Shown one piece after another: positions 16,308 to 25,738 of a stretch of 64,000 nt of DNA. Below the pieces are notes generated by a model. That model was given only the letters and a program-made list of their open reading frames with translations. It was not told the origin of the DNA and searched no databases. The position numbers were made by a program, and so were the translations under genes. Source of the DNA: Anoxynatronum buryatiense (GTDB lineage Bacteria > Bacillota > Clostridia > Peptostreptococcales > Tindalliaceae). Position 1 is the stretch's first letter; each line of letters begins with the position of its first letter. Location: NCBI RefSeq assembly GCF_900182905.1, contig NZ_FXUF01000002.1, forward strand, positions 62,001 through 126,000, read 5' to 3'.

Positions 16308-18416
16308 ATGGCAGGCAGAACGCTTGAACCAATGCTGGAGATGTACTTGTTCGAAAGTAGTCAACTATTGGAGCAATTGGAGGAAATTTTGCTGCGCAGT
16401 GAAAAAACATCCCGGATGTCTGAAGACGACATCAATGAAACTTTTCGGATCATGCATACCATTAAAGGTTCTTCATCAATGATGATGTTTTCAAATCTTG
16501 CTAACTTAGCTCATCATATTGAAGATCTTTTTTTTCATATCCGTGAAAATAAACCGGCTTCTCTGGATTACTCAATGGTATGTGATCTGGTCCTTATTGC
16601 TCTGGACTTTTTCCGGAATGAAAATCTGCGAATTGAAAGTGGCGAAGACTCAGATACACCAGAAGGGGCGTTGGTAGATCGAATTGCCAGTTATCTGCAG
16701 CAAATTACCGGTAGAGCAGCAGGAGATGATACGGCAACGGCCCTGTATAGCCAGCACCCTCCCAGGGATCAGAAGTTTTACGTGCGACAGGAGAAACAGG
16801 AATTAGTGCAGATCAACTGGTTTCGTGGCTTCATTCAGTTTGACGAGGGCTGTGAAATGGAAAATGTACGGGCCTTTACGGTGGTTCACGGCATAAAAGA
16901 ACAATGTGAGCAGATGTACCACTATCCTGAAGACTTGTTCGAAAACCAGGAATGCAGCCAGTTTATTGCTCAGGAAGGGTTTCTGATGGCATTCAGTACC
17001 CGGTTGACGAAAGAACAAGTGGAAGCCCAGCTGCAGGAGGCCCTTTTTGTCAAAAGCATCTTGCTGAATGATCTGGATGAAACAGGTTTTACTGAAGCGG
17101 TGAAAGAACTGGAACGACGGAGTAAGCCAGTGGAGGAAGCAGGCGTTGATTCCGGTAACAGTTCTTTTGTCTCTGAACAGGAAAATACAGAAATGGAAAC
17201 CATACAAGACACGGTGAAAAGCCTGAAGCAAAGCATGATCACGGTGAATATCAATAAACTGGACAGGTTGATGGATCTGGTGGGAGAAATTGTCATCACC
17301 GAGTCCATGGTCATTCGTAACCCGGATCTGGCAGGTTTGCAACTGGACAACTTCAGCAAATCTGCCCGCCAACTGCGTAAGCTCACTGATGATTTGCAGG
17401 ATGTGGTGATGTCCATCCGCATGCTGCCCATTGGGCCTACCTTCCATAAAATGCAACGCATTGTCCGGGATATGGCACGAAAAATCAACAAAGAAGTGGA
17501 TCTGAAAATCCTGGGAGAAGAGACTGAGGTGGACAAGAACATTATTGACCACCTGGGAGATCCTCTGATGCACCTGATACGTAACGCCATGGATCACGGT
17601 ATTGAAGAACCGGAAGACCGAAAATCCAAGGGAAAGCCAACCAAAGGGAATATTACACTTGAAGCATCCAACACTGGTGGCGATGTGCTCATCCGCATCA
17701 TGGACGACGGAAGAGGTCTTGACCGAAAAAAACTCATCGAAAAAGCCCGGTTAAAAGGTCTTATCACCAAAAACGACGACGAAATCAGTGACGAAGAAGC
17801 TTACAATCTGATTCTACTGCCCGGTTTCTCCACCAAAGACGCCGTCACAGAGTTTTCCGGCCGGGGCGTCGGCATGGACGTGGTGAAAAGCAATATTGAA
17901 AAAGTGGGCGGCAGTATCTCCATTGACAGCTCGCTGGGGGCAGGGACCACTATTAATATCAAAATTCCCTTGACGCTGGCCATTGTGGATGGCATGCAGG
18001 TGAATACCGGAAAATCCCTGTACACTATTCCCACGGTGGCAATCCGAGAGTCTTTTAAGGCCGTTGAAAAGAATCTGATCAAAGACACTGACGACAACGA
18101 AATGATCATGATTCGGGGTAATTGCTATCCCATTGTTCGGTTACATCGTCATTTTGGTGTTACACCTAAAACAGATAGTCTGTTGGAAGGCATCATGATC
18201 ATGGTGGAAAACGACGGCAAGGCCGTGTGTCTTTTCGCCGACGAACTGCTTGGAGAGCAGCAGGTGGTGGTTAAGCCGTTGCCCGGTTATCTGGTCCGCT
18301 ACCCCGTGAAAACCAGCGGCATCGGCGGTTGCACCATTCTGGGAGACGGCAGCATCAGTTTAATTATAGATGTGACAGGCATCATCTACCGAACCATACA
18401 GGGGGGATCCGTATGA
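16308..18416 (+). CDS. cheA: Chemotaxis histidine kinase CheA
   Basis: A 702-residue cytosolic kinase. The HPt domain carries H50 in MHTIKGSS. A regulator-binding region follows (about 150-270), then the dimerisation helix pair (about 300-370), the ATP-binding domain with N box HLIRNAMDHG (about 420-430) and G box DDGRGLD (about 465), and a CheW-like domain (about 565-700). Length and order match family CheA. Its stop overlaps the cheW start. It receives signals from the receptors encoded at 18987 and probably 55359. Confidence 0.95.
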   Translation: MAGRTLEPMLEMYLFESSQLLEQLEEILLRSEKTSRMSEDDINETFRIMHTIKGSSSMMMFSNLANLAHHIEDLFFHIRENKPASLDYSMVCDLVLIALDFFRNENLRIESGEDSDTPEGALVDRIASYLQQITGRAAGDDTATALYSQHPPRDQKFYVRQEKQELVQINWFRGFIQFDEGCEMENVRAFTVVHGIKEQCEQMYHYPEDLFENQECSQFIAQEGFLMAFSTRLTKEQVEAQLQEALFVKSILLNDLDETGFTEAVKELERRSKPVEEAGVDSGNSSFVSEQENTEMETIQDTVKSLKQSMITVNINKLDRLMDLVGEIVITESMVIRNPDLAGLQLDNFSKSARQLRKLTDDLQDVVMSIRMLPIGPTFHKMQRIVRDMARKINKEVDLKILGEETEVDKNIIDHLGDPLMHLIRNAMDHGIEEPEDRKSKGKPTKGNITLEASNTGGDVLIRIMDDGRGLDRKKLIEKARLKGLITKNDDEISDEEAYNLILLPGFSTKDAVTEFSGRGVGMDVVKSNIEKVGGSISIDSSLGAGTTINIKIPLTLAIVDGMQVNTGKSLYTIPTVAIRESFKAVEKNLIKDTDDNEMIMIRGNCYPIVRLHRHFGVTPKTDSLLEGIMIMVENDGKAVCLFADELLGEQQVVVKPLPGYLVRYPVKTSGIGGCTILGDGSISLIIDVTGIIYRTIQGGSV

Positions 18417-18910
18417 ACACAAAACAAGATAGCTTAATGGAACTGGAGGAAGACACCCAGAAAGGCAAATACCTTACCTTTAACCTTGGGAAAGAAGTCT
18501 TTGGCATTGAAATCCGATATGTGACAGAAATCATCGGTATTCAGCCCATTTCCGCAGTGCCCGAGGTGCCGGACTATGTGAAAGGTATTATCAATCTGAG
18601 GGGGAAGATCATCCCCCTTATCGACGTTCGGTTGAAGTTCAAAAAAGAAGCTGTTGATTACAACGATCGCACCTGTATCATCGTCATAGATATTGACAAT
18701 ATTTCTGTGGGACTCATCGTGGATCAGGTGGCGGAAGTCTTAAATATCGAAGACGAAGATATCGTCCCACCTCCAGAATACCGCACCGGGTTCCAGAACA
18801 AATACATCAAAAGCATCGGTCGGGTGGAAGAATCTGTAAAATTGATTTTAGACTGCAACAAACTCCTCAGTGAAGACGAGATGGAGATGGTGGAGCAGGC
18901 AGTGCAGTAG
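18413..18910 (+). CDS. cheW: Chemotaxis coupling protein CheW
   Basis: A 165-residue adaptor linking receptors to CheA. It is a CheW-fold beta barrel with YLTFNLGKEVFGIEI, the receptor-contact region VPDYVKGIINLRGK, and GLIVDQVAEVL. The ATG overlaps the cheA stop (ATGA) with a GGGGGG purine block upstream; an open frame to 18329 would lie within cheA and is rejected. Confidence 0.94.
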   Translation: MNTKQDSLMELEEDTQKGKYLTFNLGKEVFGIEIRYVTEIIGIQPISAVPEVPDYVKGIINLRGKIIPLIDVRLKFKKEAVDYNDRTCIIVIDIDNISVGLIVDQVAEVLNIEDEDIVPPPEYRTGFQNKYIKSIGRVEESVKLILDCNKLLSEDEMEMVEQAVQ

Positions 18911-18986
18911 AGAAAAAGGAAGAGGAACGCACCGCGAGAGCTGATTCAATAGAAATCACACCACACAGATTAAGGAGGGTTTGTCA

Positions 18987-20717
18987 ATGAAATGGTATAA
19001 TAACATGAAACTGGGAACAAAAATGATCAGTGGTTTTATCATCGTGGCACTTATTGCAGGATTGATTGGATCTTTGGGAATTGTGAATATCCGCACCATC
19101 GACAAGCTGGACACGCATCTCTATGAAACCATGACGGTGCCTTTGGGAGAAATAGCCATTATGCTGGATGCCTACCAGCGTATGCGGAGTAATGTGAAAG
19201 ACATCATTCTGTCAGATAATGCAGGAGATATTGCCGAGTATGAACGCCTGATACAAGTCCGAAATCAGGAATTTGCAGTTAATTTGGATAGCTTTGAAAC
19301 CACCTTATTAACTGATGAGGGAAGTCGGCTGGTGCAAGAGGTAAGAATGCTGAAAGGTGATTATGATAGAATAATGACTGAAGTGATTCGCATGGCGCGT
19401 GCCGGACAGGATCGGGAAGCCTATGCACTGATGCAGGGAACGGAAGCATCTGCCGTCAGAGATACTCTGGAGAGGGATTTGTACCGTGTAATGGAAATAA
19501 AAATACAGGCTGCCACTGAAACTGCAGCTAACAACAACGCTACCGCCACTGCTGCAACAATACAAACCATCATCATTCTGGTCATTGCCATTTTCATCTC
19601 AATTGGACTGGGCATTTTCATCAGCAATTCCATCAAGAAGCCCATTAATCTCATGGTGGCTGCCTCGGAAAAAATGGCAGACGGAGATCTGAATGTGAAT
19701 ATTGACATCAACACCCAGGATGAAATCGGTATTTTGGCCAATGCCTTCAGCCGAATGGCGAAGAACGTGAATGATGCCATGCAGGATATTAACTCGGCAG
19801 CAGATCAAGTGTCTGCCGGCTCCGGCCAGGTGGCAGCCTCCAGCCAACAGCTATCCCAGGGGGCCACTGAACAGGCCAGCTCTGTGGAAGAAATCACTGC
19901 CTCCATGGAAGAACTGGCTTCTCAAACCAACCAGAACGCAGCCAATGCCACAGAAGCCAGCAACATGGCCAGTCAGGCACAGAAGGATGCAGAGGCTGGT
20001 AATAACCGGATGAAAGAAATGCTGGTATCTATGGATGAAATCAATGAGTCATCCAATAAGATATCAAAGATCATCAAGGTCATTGACGAGATTGCCTTCC
20101 AGACCAACATCCTGGCGCTGAACGCGGCCGTAGAAGCTGCCCGGGCCGGTCAGCATGGCAAAGGATTTGCTGTGGTGGCAGAAGAAGTGCGGAACTTGGC
20201 GGCAAGAAGTGCCAATGCGGCTAAAGAAACCACCGAAATGATTGAAGGGTCTATTCAGAAGGTGGGAACGGGTACCAGCATCGCCAATGAAACTGCCAAG
20301 GCACTGGAAAACATAGTTAAGGGAGTGTCTGATGCCACCCAGCTGGTGCAGCAAATCGCCACTGCCTCCAATGAGCAGGCTTCCGGCATCGAACAGGTAA
20401 ATGAGGCCATCATGCAGGTGTCTCAGGTGACCCAGACCAACTCAGCCACATCAGAAGAAGCCGCTGCAGCCAGTGAAGAGCTATCCAGCCAGGCACAGCT
20501 TCTGAAAGACGCAGTGAGCCGGTTTAAATTGAAACATGCCGGCCATCTAGGCAACCGGGGTGGATTTGAGGAAATGAGTCCCGAAATCCTTCGGATGCTG
20601 GAATCTGTTAACAAAAATGGTCTCGAGAGAGTTGCGGAATCAGTTGAGAGACGGCCGGCAGCGGGGAAGAAAAAAGTTAAAATTTCTCTGGACGATCAGG
20701 AATTTGGAAAGTATTAA
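18987..20717 (+). CDS. Methyl-accepting chemotaxis protein, four-helix-bundle sensor
   Basis: A 576-residue receptor. A transmembrane helix (about 13-35), a periplasmic-type four-helix bundle sensor (about 36-190), a second transmembrane helix (about 195-215), a HAMP domain, and the long signalling coiled coil with the tip [19 protein letters not shown]. The C-terminus extends about 55 residues beyond the coil and is Lys-rich, without an obvious CheR-tethering pentapeptide. AAGGAGG precedes the ATG at 18987; the TTG two codons earlier is less well placed. It lies between cheW and cheR. Confidence 0.93.
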   Translation: MKWYNNMKLGTKMISGFIIVALIAGLIGSLGIVNIRTIDKLDTHLYETMTVPLGEIAIMLDAYQRMRSNVKDIILSDNAGDIAEYERLIQVRNQEFAVNLDSFETTLLTDEGSRLVQEVRMLKGDYDRIMTEVIRMARAGQDREAYALMQGTEASAVRDTLERDLYRVMEIKIQAATETAANNNATATAATIQTIIILVIAIFISIGLGIFISNSIKKPINLMVAASEKMADGDLNVNIDINTQDEIGILANAFSRMAKNVNDAMQDINSAADQVSAGSGQVAASSQQLSQGATEQASSVEEITASMEELASQTNQNAANATEASNMASQAQKDAEAGNNRMKEMLVSMDEINESSNKISKIIKVIDEIAFQTNILALNAAVEAARAGQHGKGFAVVAEEVRNLAARSANAAKETTEMIEGSIQKVGTGTSIANETAKALENIVKGVSDATQLVQQIATASNEQASGIEQVNEAIMQVSQVTQTNSATSEEAAAASEELSSQAQLLKDAVSRFKLKHAGHLGNRGGFEEMSPEILRMLESVNKNGLERVAESVERRPAAGKKKVKISLDDQEFGKY

Positions 20718-20765
20718 TGCTGCTGACTCAACATAGAATCTATCTAGTGGTAGAAGGTGAATGAG

Positions 20766-21578
20766 ATGCTGAAAATATCTGATCAGGAGTTTCAACAACT
20801 ATCTCAGTATATTCGCAGCCAATACGGGATTAAGCTTGGCCCGGAAAAAAAAACACTCATTACGGGTAGATTGGGAAATACGTTGGTTGCCAAAGGGTTT
20901 GAAAGTTTTACGGTTTATTTCAAGTATCTGATGGCAGATGAGTCGGGAGAGGCGGCATTTGAGCTTCTCAACAAAATCACCACCAATCACACCTACTTTA
21001 TGCGTGAAGCTGCTCATTTCAAGTGTTTTCAAGAAAAAGTGCTGCCGTGGGTGAAAGCTACCTCACCCCTGGATGCCAGAATTTGGAGTGCCGGGTGTTC
21101 CCGGGGGCAAGAGCCTTACACCTTGGCTATGGTAATGCAAGATTGTGTTGGCCACAATAAACAGCAGTGGAACACCCAGATTTTAGCAACGGATATTTCA
21201 GCTCAGGCACTGACAGCAGCCCGGGAAGGAATTTACCCGGCAGAAGAAATGGTGTCGTTGCCAGATCGATGGCGAAAAACGTATTTTCAGCCATTGGGGG
21301 ACGGGCGGTATCAGGTAAGTCAAAGGTTGCGAAAAGAACTGGTCTTGAGAAGCTTTAACCTTATGAATCAGCAGTTTCCCTTTCGAAAACCCTTTCATAC
21401 CATCTTTTGTCGCAACGTGATGATATATTTTGATGCACCCACCAAAAAGCATTTGATACAGCGGTTTTACCGGCATCTTGCACCAGGAGGCTATCTGTTT
21501 ATTGGACACTCTGAGAGCTTGGGGCGTGACAATGAAGGCTTTCGGTATGTACAACCGGCAGTCTACAGAAAGGAATAG
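20766..21578 (+). CDS. cheR: Chemotaxis methyltransferase CheR
   Basis: A 270-residue S-adenosylmethionine-dependent methyltransferase that methylates receptor glutamates. It has an N-terminal helical CheR domain (about 1-75) and a Rossmann domain with IWSAGCSRGQEPYTLAM, ATDISAQAL, and FCRNVMIYFD. AAGG with eight-base spacing supports ATG 20766 over the GTG at 20757. It is separated by only four bases from cheB. Confidence 0.94.
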   Translation: MLKISDQEFQQLSQYIRSQYGIKLGPEKKTLITGRLGNTLVAKGFESFTVYFKYLMADESGEAAFELLNKITTNHTYFMREAAHFKCFQEKVLPWVKATSPLDARIWSAGCSRGQEPYTLAMVMQDCVGHNKQQWNTQILATDISAQALTAAREGIYPAEEMVSLPDRWRKTYFQPLGDGRYQVSQRLRKELVLRSFNLMNQQFPFRKPFHTIFCRNVMIYFDAPTKKHLIQRFYRHLAPGGYLFIGHSESLGRDNEGFRYVQPAVYRKE

Positions 21579-21582
21579 GCAT

Positions 21583-22614
21583 ATGGAAAACCTTCAACCA
21601 ATTCGTGTACTCATCATTGACGACAGCCTTGTATCCAGGGAAGTTCTTCGAAAAGGGCTGGGGGGGGATCGACGTCTGCAGGTGGTGGGTGTGGCAGGGG
21701 ATCCTTATGAAGCAGTTGAAAAAATTGAGACATTTGAGCCGGACGTATTAACGCTGGATATCAATATGCCTAAAATGGATGGCCTCACCTTCCTCACAAA
21801 ATTAATGGCGCAGCTTCCCTTGCCTGTGGTGGTCATCAGCTCTTCGGCGGATCGTGTGTTTGACGCTATGGAAAGGGGTGCTGTGGATTTTGTGGCTAAG
21901 CCAGCCATATCATCACCGGCAGATCTGAAAGCTTTTTTGAAGGAAGTGGTGGAAAAAGTGAAAGTGGCGGCAATGGTGAAGACACATGCACCGGTAACCA
22001 CAGCAATTCCAGAAGAAACGACACTGTCAGTCAAAGCGGTAAAAGATATTCGGGTCATTGCCATGGGGGCATCAACCGGTGGCACAGATGCTTTGCTGAA
22101 GGTGCTGAAAGGACTGCCGCAGAATGTGCCGGGAATTGTGATTGTTCAGCACATGCCTCCTGTATTTACCCGAATGTATGCAGAACGGTTGGATCAGCAA
22201 TGTGCCTTGTCGGTTTCAGAAGCGAAAACCGGGGATGAAATCAAGCCGGGGAAAGTGCTGCTTGCCCCGGGGGATCAGCACCTGAAAGTGGTGAAAGATC
22301 AACAGCGGTATGTGGTCAGGTGTTTCCGCGGCCATAAAGTCAGCGGCCACTGTCCTTCGGTGGATGTGCTGTTTGAATCGGTAGCCCTCACAGCAGGAGA
22401 AAAAGCCATGGGTGTTCTGCTGACAGGTATGGGAAGTGATGGCGCCAGGGGACTGCTGACCATGCGAAAAGCAGGGGCCCATACCCTGGGCCAGGATAAG
22501 GAAAGCAGCGTCGTTTATGGCATGCCCATGGTAGCCTATAATATTGGTGCAGTCGTTCGCCAATCGCCACTGGATCGTATCCCGTCAGAAATACTGCGGT
22601 ACTTGTCCCGCTAG
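21583..22614 (+). CDS. cheB: Chemotaxis methylesterase/amidase CheB
   Basis: A 343-residue enzyme removing receptor methyl esters. An N-terminal receiver domain with phosphoacceptor D59 (LDINMPKMDG) is joined by a linker to the methylesterase domain, with catalytic S164 (MGASTGG), H190 (VQHMPP) and D286 (MGSDGARG). The ATG at 21583 follows AGGAATAGGCAT. An open frame back to 21478 lies in cheR and is not used. No cheC or cheD is visible, so this operon relies on the R/B adaptation pair alone. Confidence 0.95.
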   Translation: MENLQPIRVLIIDDSLVSREVLRKGLGGDRRLQVVGVAGDPYEAVEKIETFEPDVLTLDINMPKMDGLTFLTKLMAQLPLPVVVISSSADRVFDAMERGAVDFVAKPAISSPADLKAFLKEVVEKVKVAAMVKTHAPVTTAIPEETTLSVKAVKDIRVIAMGASTGGTDALLKVLKGLPQNVPGIVIVQHMPPVFTRMYAERLDQQCALSVSEAKTGDEIKPGKVLLAPGDQHLKVVKDQQRYVVRCFRGHKVSGHCPSVDVLFESVALTAGEKAMGVLLTGMGSDGARGLLTMRKAGAHTLGQDKESSVVYGMPMVAYNIGAVVRQSPLDRIPSEILRYLSR

Positions 22615-22634
22615 TCGAAGTTTGGAGGCTGATA

Positions 22635-25004
22635 ATGATGCCCATGGAAGCTAACTTAATGGCCCTGACCTGGGACAGTATTGCCGATGGGATTATTGCC
22701 ACTGATACCCAGGGTGTGATCATGGATATCAATACAGCTGCTTTGGAGTTGATCGATATTGAATGGCATGAGGCAGTAAATCAACCATTGGATAAGATCC
22801 TTTCTTTGCACGATGAAACGACCGACATATCTCTGAACGGCTTCTGGGAAAAAACGCTGAAAGAGGGGAAAAAAGTAAATCTTCCCCGAAACACTAAACT
22901 ACTGGGAAGAAATCAGGATTACTACCTGGCTGCAAAATTTTCCCCAATACAGAGATTGGGCCAGCCCCCACAGGGGGTGGTGGTGGTTTTTCGTGACATT
23001 ACCCAGCAGAAAATGCATGAAGAACAGCTCCATTTATACCGCATGGCCCTTGAACAAAGTCCTTTTTCAGTTGTTATGACCGATATTGATAACCAAATTG
23101 TTTATGTGAACCGCGAGTTTATAGAGTTAACCGGATATGGGATGGAAGAGGTGATGGGCAGAGATCCAGGTTTTTTAAAATCTGGCAGTACGCCAGAAAA
23201 AACCTATCAACGCATGTGGGAAACCATCACCCGGGATGACGTGTGGCAGGGAGAATTTTACAATCGAAAAAAGAATGGTCGGTATTACTGGGAGAAGGCT
23301 ATTGTGGCTCCAATCACTTCTCCAGGCGGGATCATCAACTATTACCTAGCCATTAAAGAAGATGTGACGGATCAGAAAGCCATGGAGGAGGAGCTGCGCC
23401 GCACAAGAGAACAGGCAGATCGCAATTTGAAAAAAAGTCAGTACTACATGGAGCAGCTGGAAAATGCCAGGCGAGCAGCAAATGCTGCCAACAAGGCAAA
23501 AAGCGAGTTTTTAGCCAACATGAGCCACGAAATTCGGACCCCTCTTAATGGAATCATAGGCATGATTGAATTGACTGCCGCGACAGATTTGACACGTGAA
23601 CAGCAGGATAATCTGGATATTATTCGCATCTGTGGAAACAATCTTTTTAGTGTGATCAATAATGTGCTGGACTTTTCTAAAATCGAGTCAGGAAAAATGG
23701 AAATTGACCGGGTGGATTTTGATGTGCAGGAATGGTTTATGCAAAGCCTATTGGTGCATCAGGCCCAGGCTACAAAAAAAGGAATTGATCTGGTGGCGGT
23801 GCTTGATCCGCATATTCCCAATTGTCTGCTGGGAGATGCGAAGCTGCTGCAGCAGGTGATGAACAATCTCATTGGAAATGCAGTGAAATTCACGGAAACA
23901 GGCTGTGTCAAAGTTACCATGGATTATGAAGGGGAAGAAGGGGGAATTCTCTGGGTAAAGATTCAAGTCAAGGATACCGGGATGGGCATTCCCAAAGATG
24001 AACTGCCAAGGCTTTTCCGTAGCTTTACCCAATTGGACGGGTCCATTACCCGCCGGTTTGGAGGAACGGGTCTGGGGTTGGCCATCAGTCGCCAGCTGGT
24101 GGAGATGATGGACGGTACCATTCGTGCAGCCAGTGTTGAAGGTGAGGGCAGCACGTTTACAGTCACTCTCCCTTTTGAACAGGCAATGCAACAGGTGGAT
24201 TCCTTGCCAGAAAATGAGAGGTCTTTCATGGCTGCCAGCGATATTGGCCAAAAATGGACCATTCTGGTGGTGGAAGATGATCCTATCAATCAGACAGTGA
24301 TCCGAAGCTTGCTCAAACTGAAGGGTTACCAAATTCACTGTGCCAATGATGGAAAAGAAGCGGTGAGCGCCTGGGAGTCACTTCGTCCAGATCTCATCCT
24401 CATGGACATTCAGATGCCAGCGATGGATGGGATACAGGCAACGGGAGCCATACGGGAACGGGAAAAAGGACAGCCTTCACGGACGCCGATCATTGCCTTG
24501 ACAGCCCATGCCATTCATGGTGATCGGGAACGATTTCTGGCATCGGGCATGGATGAATACGTTTCCAAGCCAGTGGAGATGGATCGACTTTACCATGCCA
24601 TCAATAGGCTTTTAGATCCGCCAGAAGAGGTAGGCTTGAAACCACTGAAGCAAAAAAGGTATACTGAGCCCAACAATTACTTGCCCGTGGAAGCAGAACA
24701 GCTGATGGCAAAAGCGGTAGAGGGCTTTATTCCCGACATGTTTTCTCTGTTGGACCGGCTTCACCAACAGTTATTTGAGGAGGATGTGGATCAGATTGAA
24801 CGGCTGGCACATCAAGTGAAAAACCGTGCGGTGACAGTTGGTGAACTGGATATCAAGAACCAGGCCTTCAAAATTGAGCTGGCTGCCCGTAAACACGCAC
24901 TCCAGGACGCACGAAGTGCTTACAACGCCTTAAAACAGTCCTTTGAGTCATATGTTTCTTTTGCTGGACAACAGATGGAAAACATAAGGGAAGGAGGGAA
25001 ATGA
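22635..25004 (+). CDS. Hybrid histidine kinase: PAS-PAS-HisKA-HATPase-REC-HPt
   Basis: A 789-residue cytosolic hybrid kinase; no membrane segment is seen. PAS 1 at about 8-125, PAS 2 with PAC at about 138-255, a coiled linker, HisKA with H298 (ANMSHEIRTPLNG), HATPase (DTGMGIP, GGTGLGLAIS), a receiver with D591 (LILMDIQMPAMDG), and a C-terminal HPt with H726 (LAHQVKNRAV). It therefore holds a complete internal phosphorelay. The final output is probably the receiver encoded by the overlapping next gene. TTGGAGG precedes the ATG. Position after cheB suggests a link to chemotaxis or motility control (inference). Confidence 0.92.
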   Translation: MMPMEANLMALTWDSIADGIIATDTQGVIMDINTAALELIDIEWHEAVNQPLDKILSLHDETTDISLNGFWEKTLKEGKKVNLPRNTKLLGRNQDYYLAAKFSPIQRLGQPPQGVVVVFRDITQQKMHEEQLHLYRMALEQSPFSVVMTDIDNQIVYVNREFIELTGYGMEEVMGRDPGFLKSGSTPEKTYQRMWETITRDDVWQGEFYNRKKNGRYYWEKAIVAPITSPGGIINYYLAIKEDVTDQKAMEEELRRTREQADRNLKKSQYYMEQLENARRAANAANKAKSEFLANMSHEIRTPLNGIIGMIELTAATDLTREQQDNLDIIRICGNNLFSVINNVLDFSKIESGKMEIDRVDFDVQEWFMQSLLVHQAQATKKGIDLVAVLDPHIPNCLLGDAKLLQQVMNNLIGNAVKFTETGCVKVTMDYEGEEGGILWVKIQVKDTGMGIPKDELPRLFRSFTQLDGSITRRFGGTGLGLAISRQLVEMMDGTIRAASVEGEGSTFTVTLPFEQAMQQVDSLPENERSFMAASDIGQKWTILVVEDDPINQTVIRSLLKLKGYQIHCANDGKEAVSAWESLRPDLILMDIQMPAMDGIQATGAIREREKGQPSRTPIIALTAHAIHGDRERFLASGMDEYVSKPVEMDRLYHAINRLLDPPEEVGLKPLKQKRYTEPNNYLPVEAEQLMAKAVEGFIPDMFSLLDRLHQQLFEEDVDQIERLAHQVKNRAVTVGELDIKNQAFKIELAARKHALQDARSAYNALKQSFESYVSFAGQQMENIREGGK

Positions 25005-25408
25005 TGATAAAAATACTCATTGCTGAAGATGATTTGGGAAGTCGAAAATTCATGCAGCAATTTCTTAAAGCATACGGGGAATGCGATATGACCGTGGATG
25101 GTATCGAAACGGTGGACGCTTTTCTCCTGGCGTGGGATGAAGGAGAACCCTATGACCTGTTATGCCTGGATATTATGATGCCAAAGCTGGACGGACTCAA
25201 AACACTGAAAATTATCCGGGATTTGGAAAATGACAAGCATATACCGGCGGAGGAGCGGGTTAAGATTGTGATGACCACTGCTCTTAACGAACAACAGACG
25301 GTGTATGATGCCTTTGATCTTGGATGCGAAGCGTTTGCAGCCAAACCCATAAACCAGGAAAAATTACGTGAAGTATTGCATAATTTGGGATTTGATCCAA
25401 TAGAATAG
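25004..25408 (+). CDS. Single-domain response regulator
   Basis: A 134-residue receiver with acidic pair D9/D10, phosphoacceptor D56 (LCLDIMMPKLDG) and K105 (AAKPIN), and no output domain. It overlaps the hybrid kinase stop; of the two adjacent in-frame ATG codons (25001 and 25004) the second has the better distance from GGAGG. It is likely to accept phosphate from the HPt domain of the kinase. A clear terminator follows, closing the chemotaxis operon. Confidence 0.9.
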   Translation: MIKILIAEDDLGSRKFMQQFLKAYGECDMTVDGIETVDAFLLAWDEGEPYDLLCLDIMMPKLDGLKTLKIIRDLENDKHIPAEERVKIVMTTALNEQQTVYDAFDLGCEAFAAKPINQEKLREVLHNLGFDPIE

Positions 25409-25442
25409 ATTTGAAGCGGATTTGACGAATACTGTATATCGG

Positions 25443-25481
25443 CACTTTGGATCCCCACCGTGGGCTTCAAAGTGTTTTTTT
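25443..25481 (+). terminator. Intrinsic terminator of the chemotaxis operon
   Basis: CACTTTG/CAAAGTG forms the outer stem with an inner CCCAC/GTGGG, followed by seven T. The rest of the 330-base gap to 25738 shows no gene and no convincing promoter. Confidence 0.88.
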
Positions 25482-25738
25482 AAACACTGCTGAAGGTGAT
25501 CAAGCTCCTAATGCCGAAATAGAATGCACACATTTTGCTGAATAAGTACGATTGATGGCATCAGTGACGTTGTCTTTCAATGGGTATATAGAAATGTTTA
25601 ATTGGAGATGGTGGAAATCCTGTGATAAAGTTGGATGTGAAAGAATTAACGAAAATGGGTGAAGTCTGCTGTTTTTCAGACAGACAGCAGAGAAAGGGTG
25701 GTCGGTATGTTACTAAATTTTGGGAAGGTGGTTAAAAG

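Noticed and set aside
16803-17597. A 264-codon minus-strand open frame inside cheA
   Set aside because: The plus-strand product is an unambiguous CheA, and the antisense frame shows no domain or start signal.
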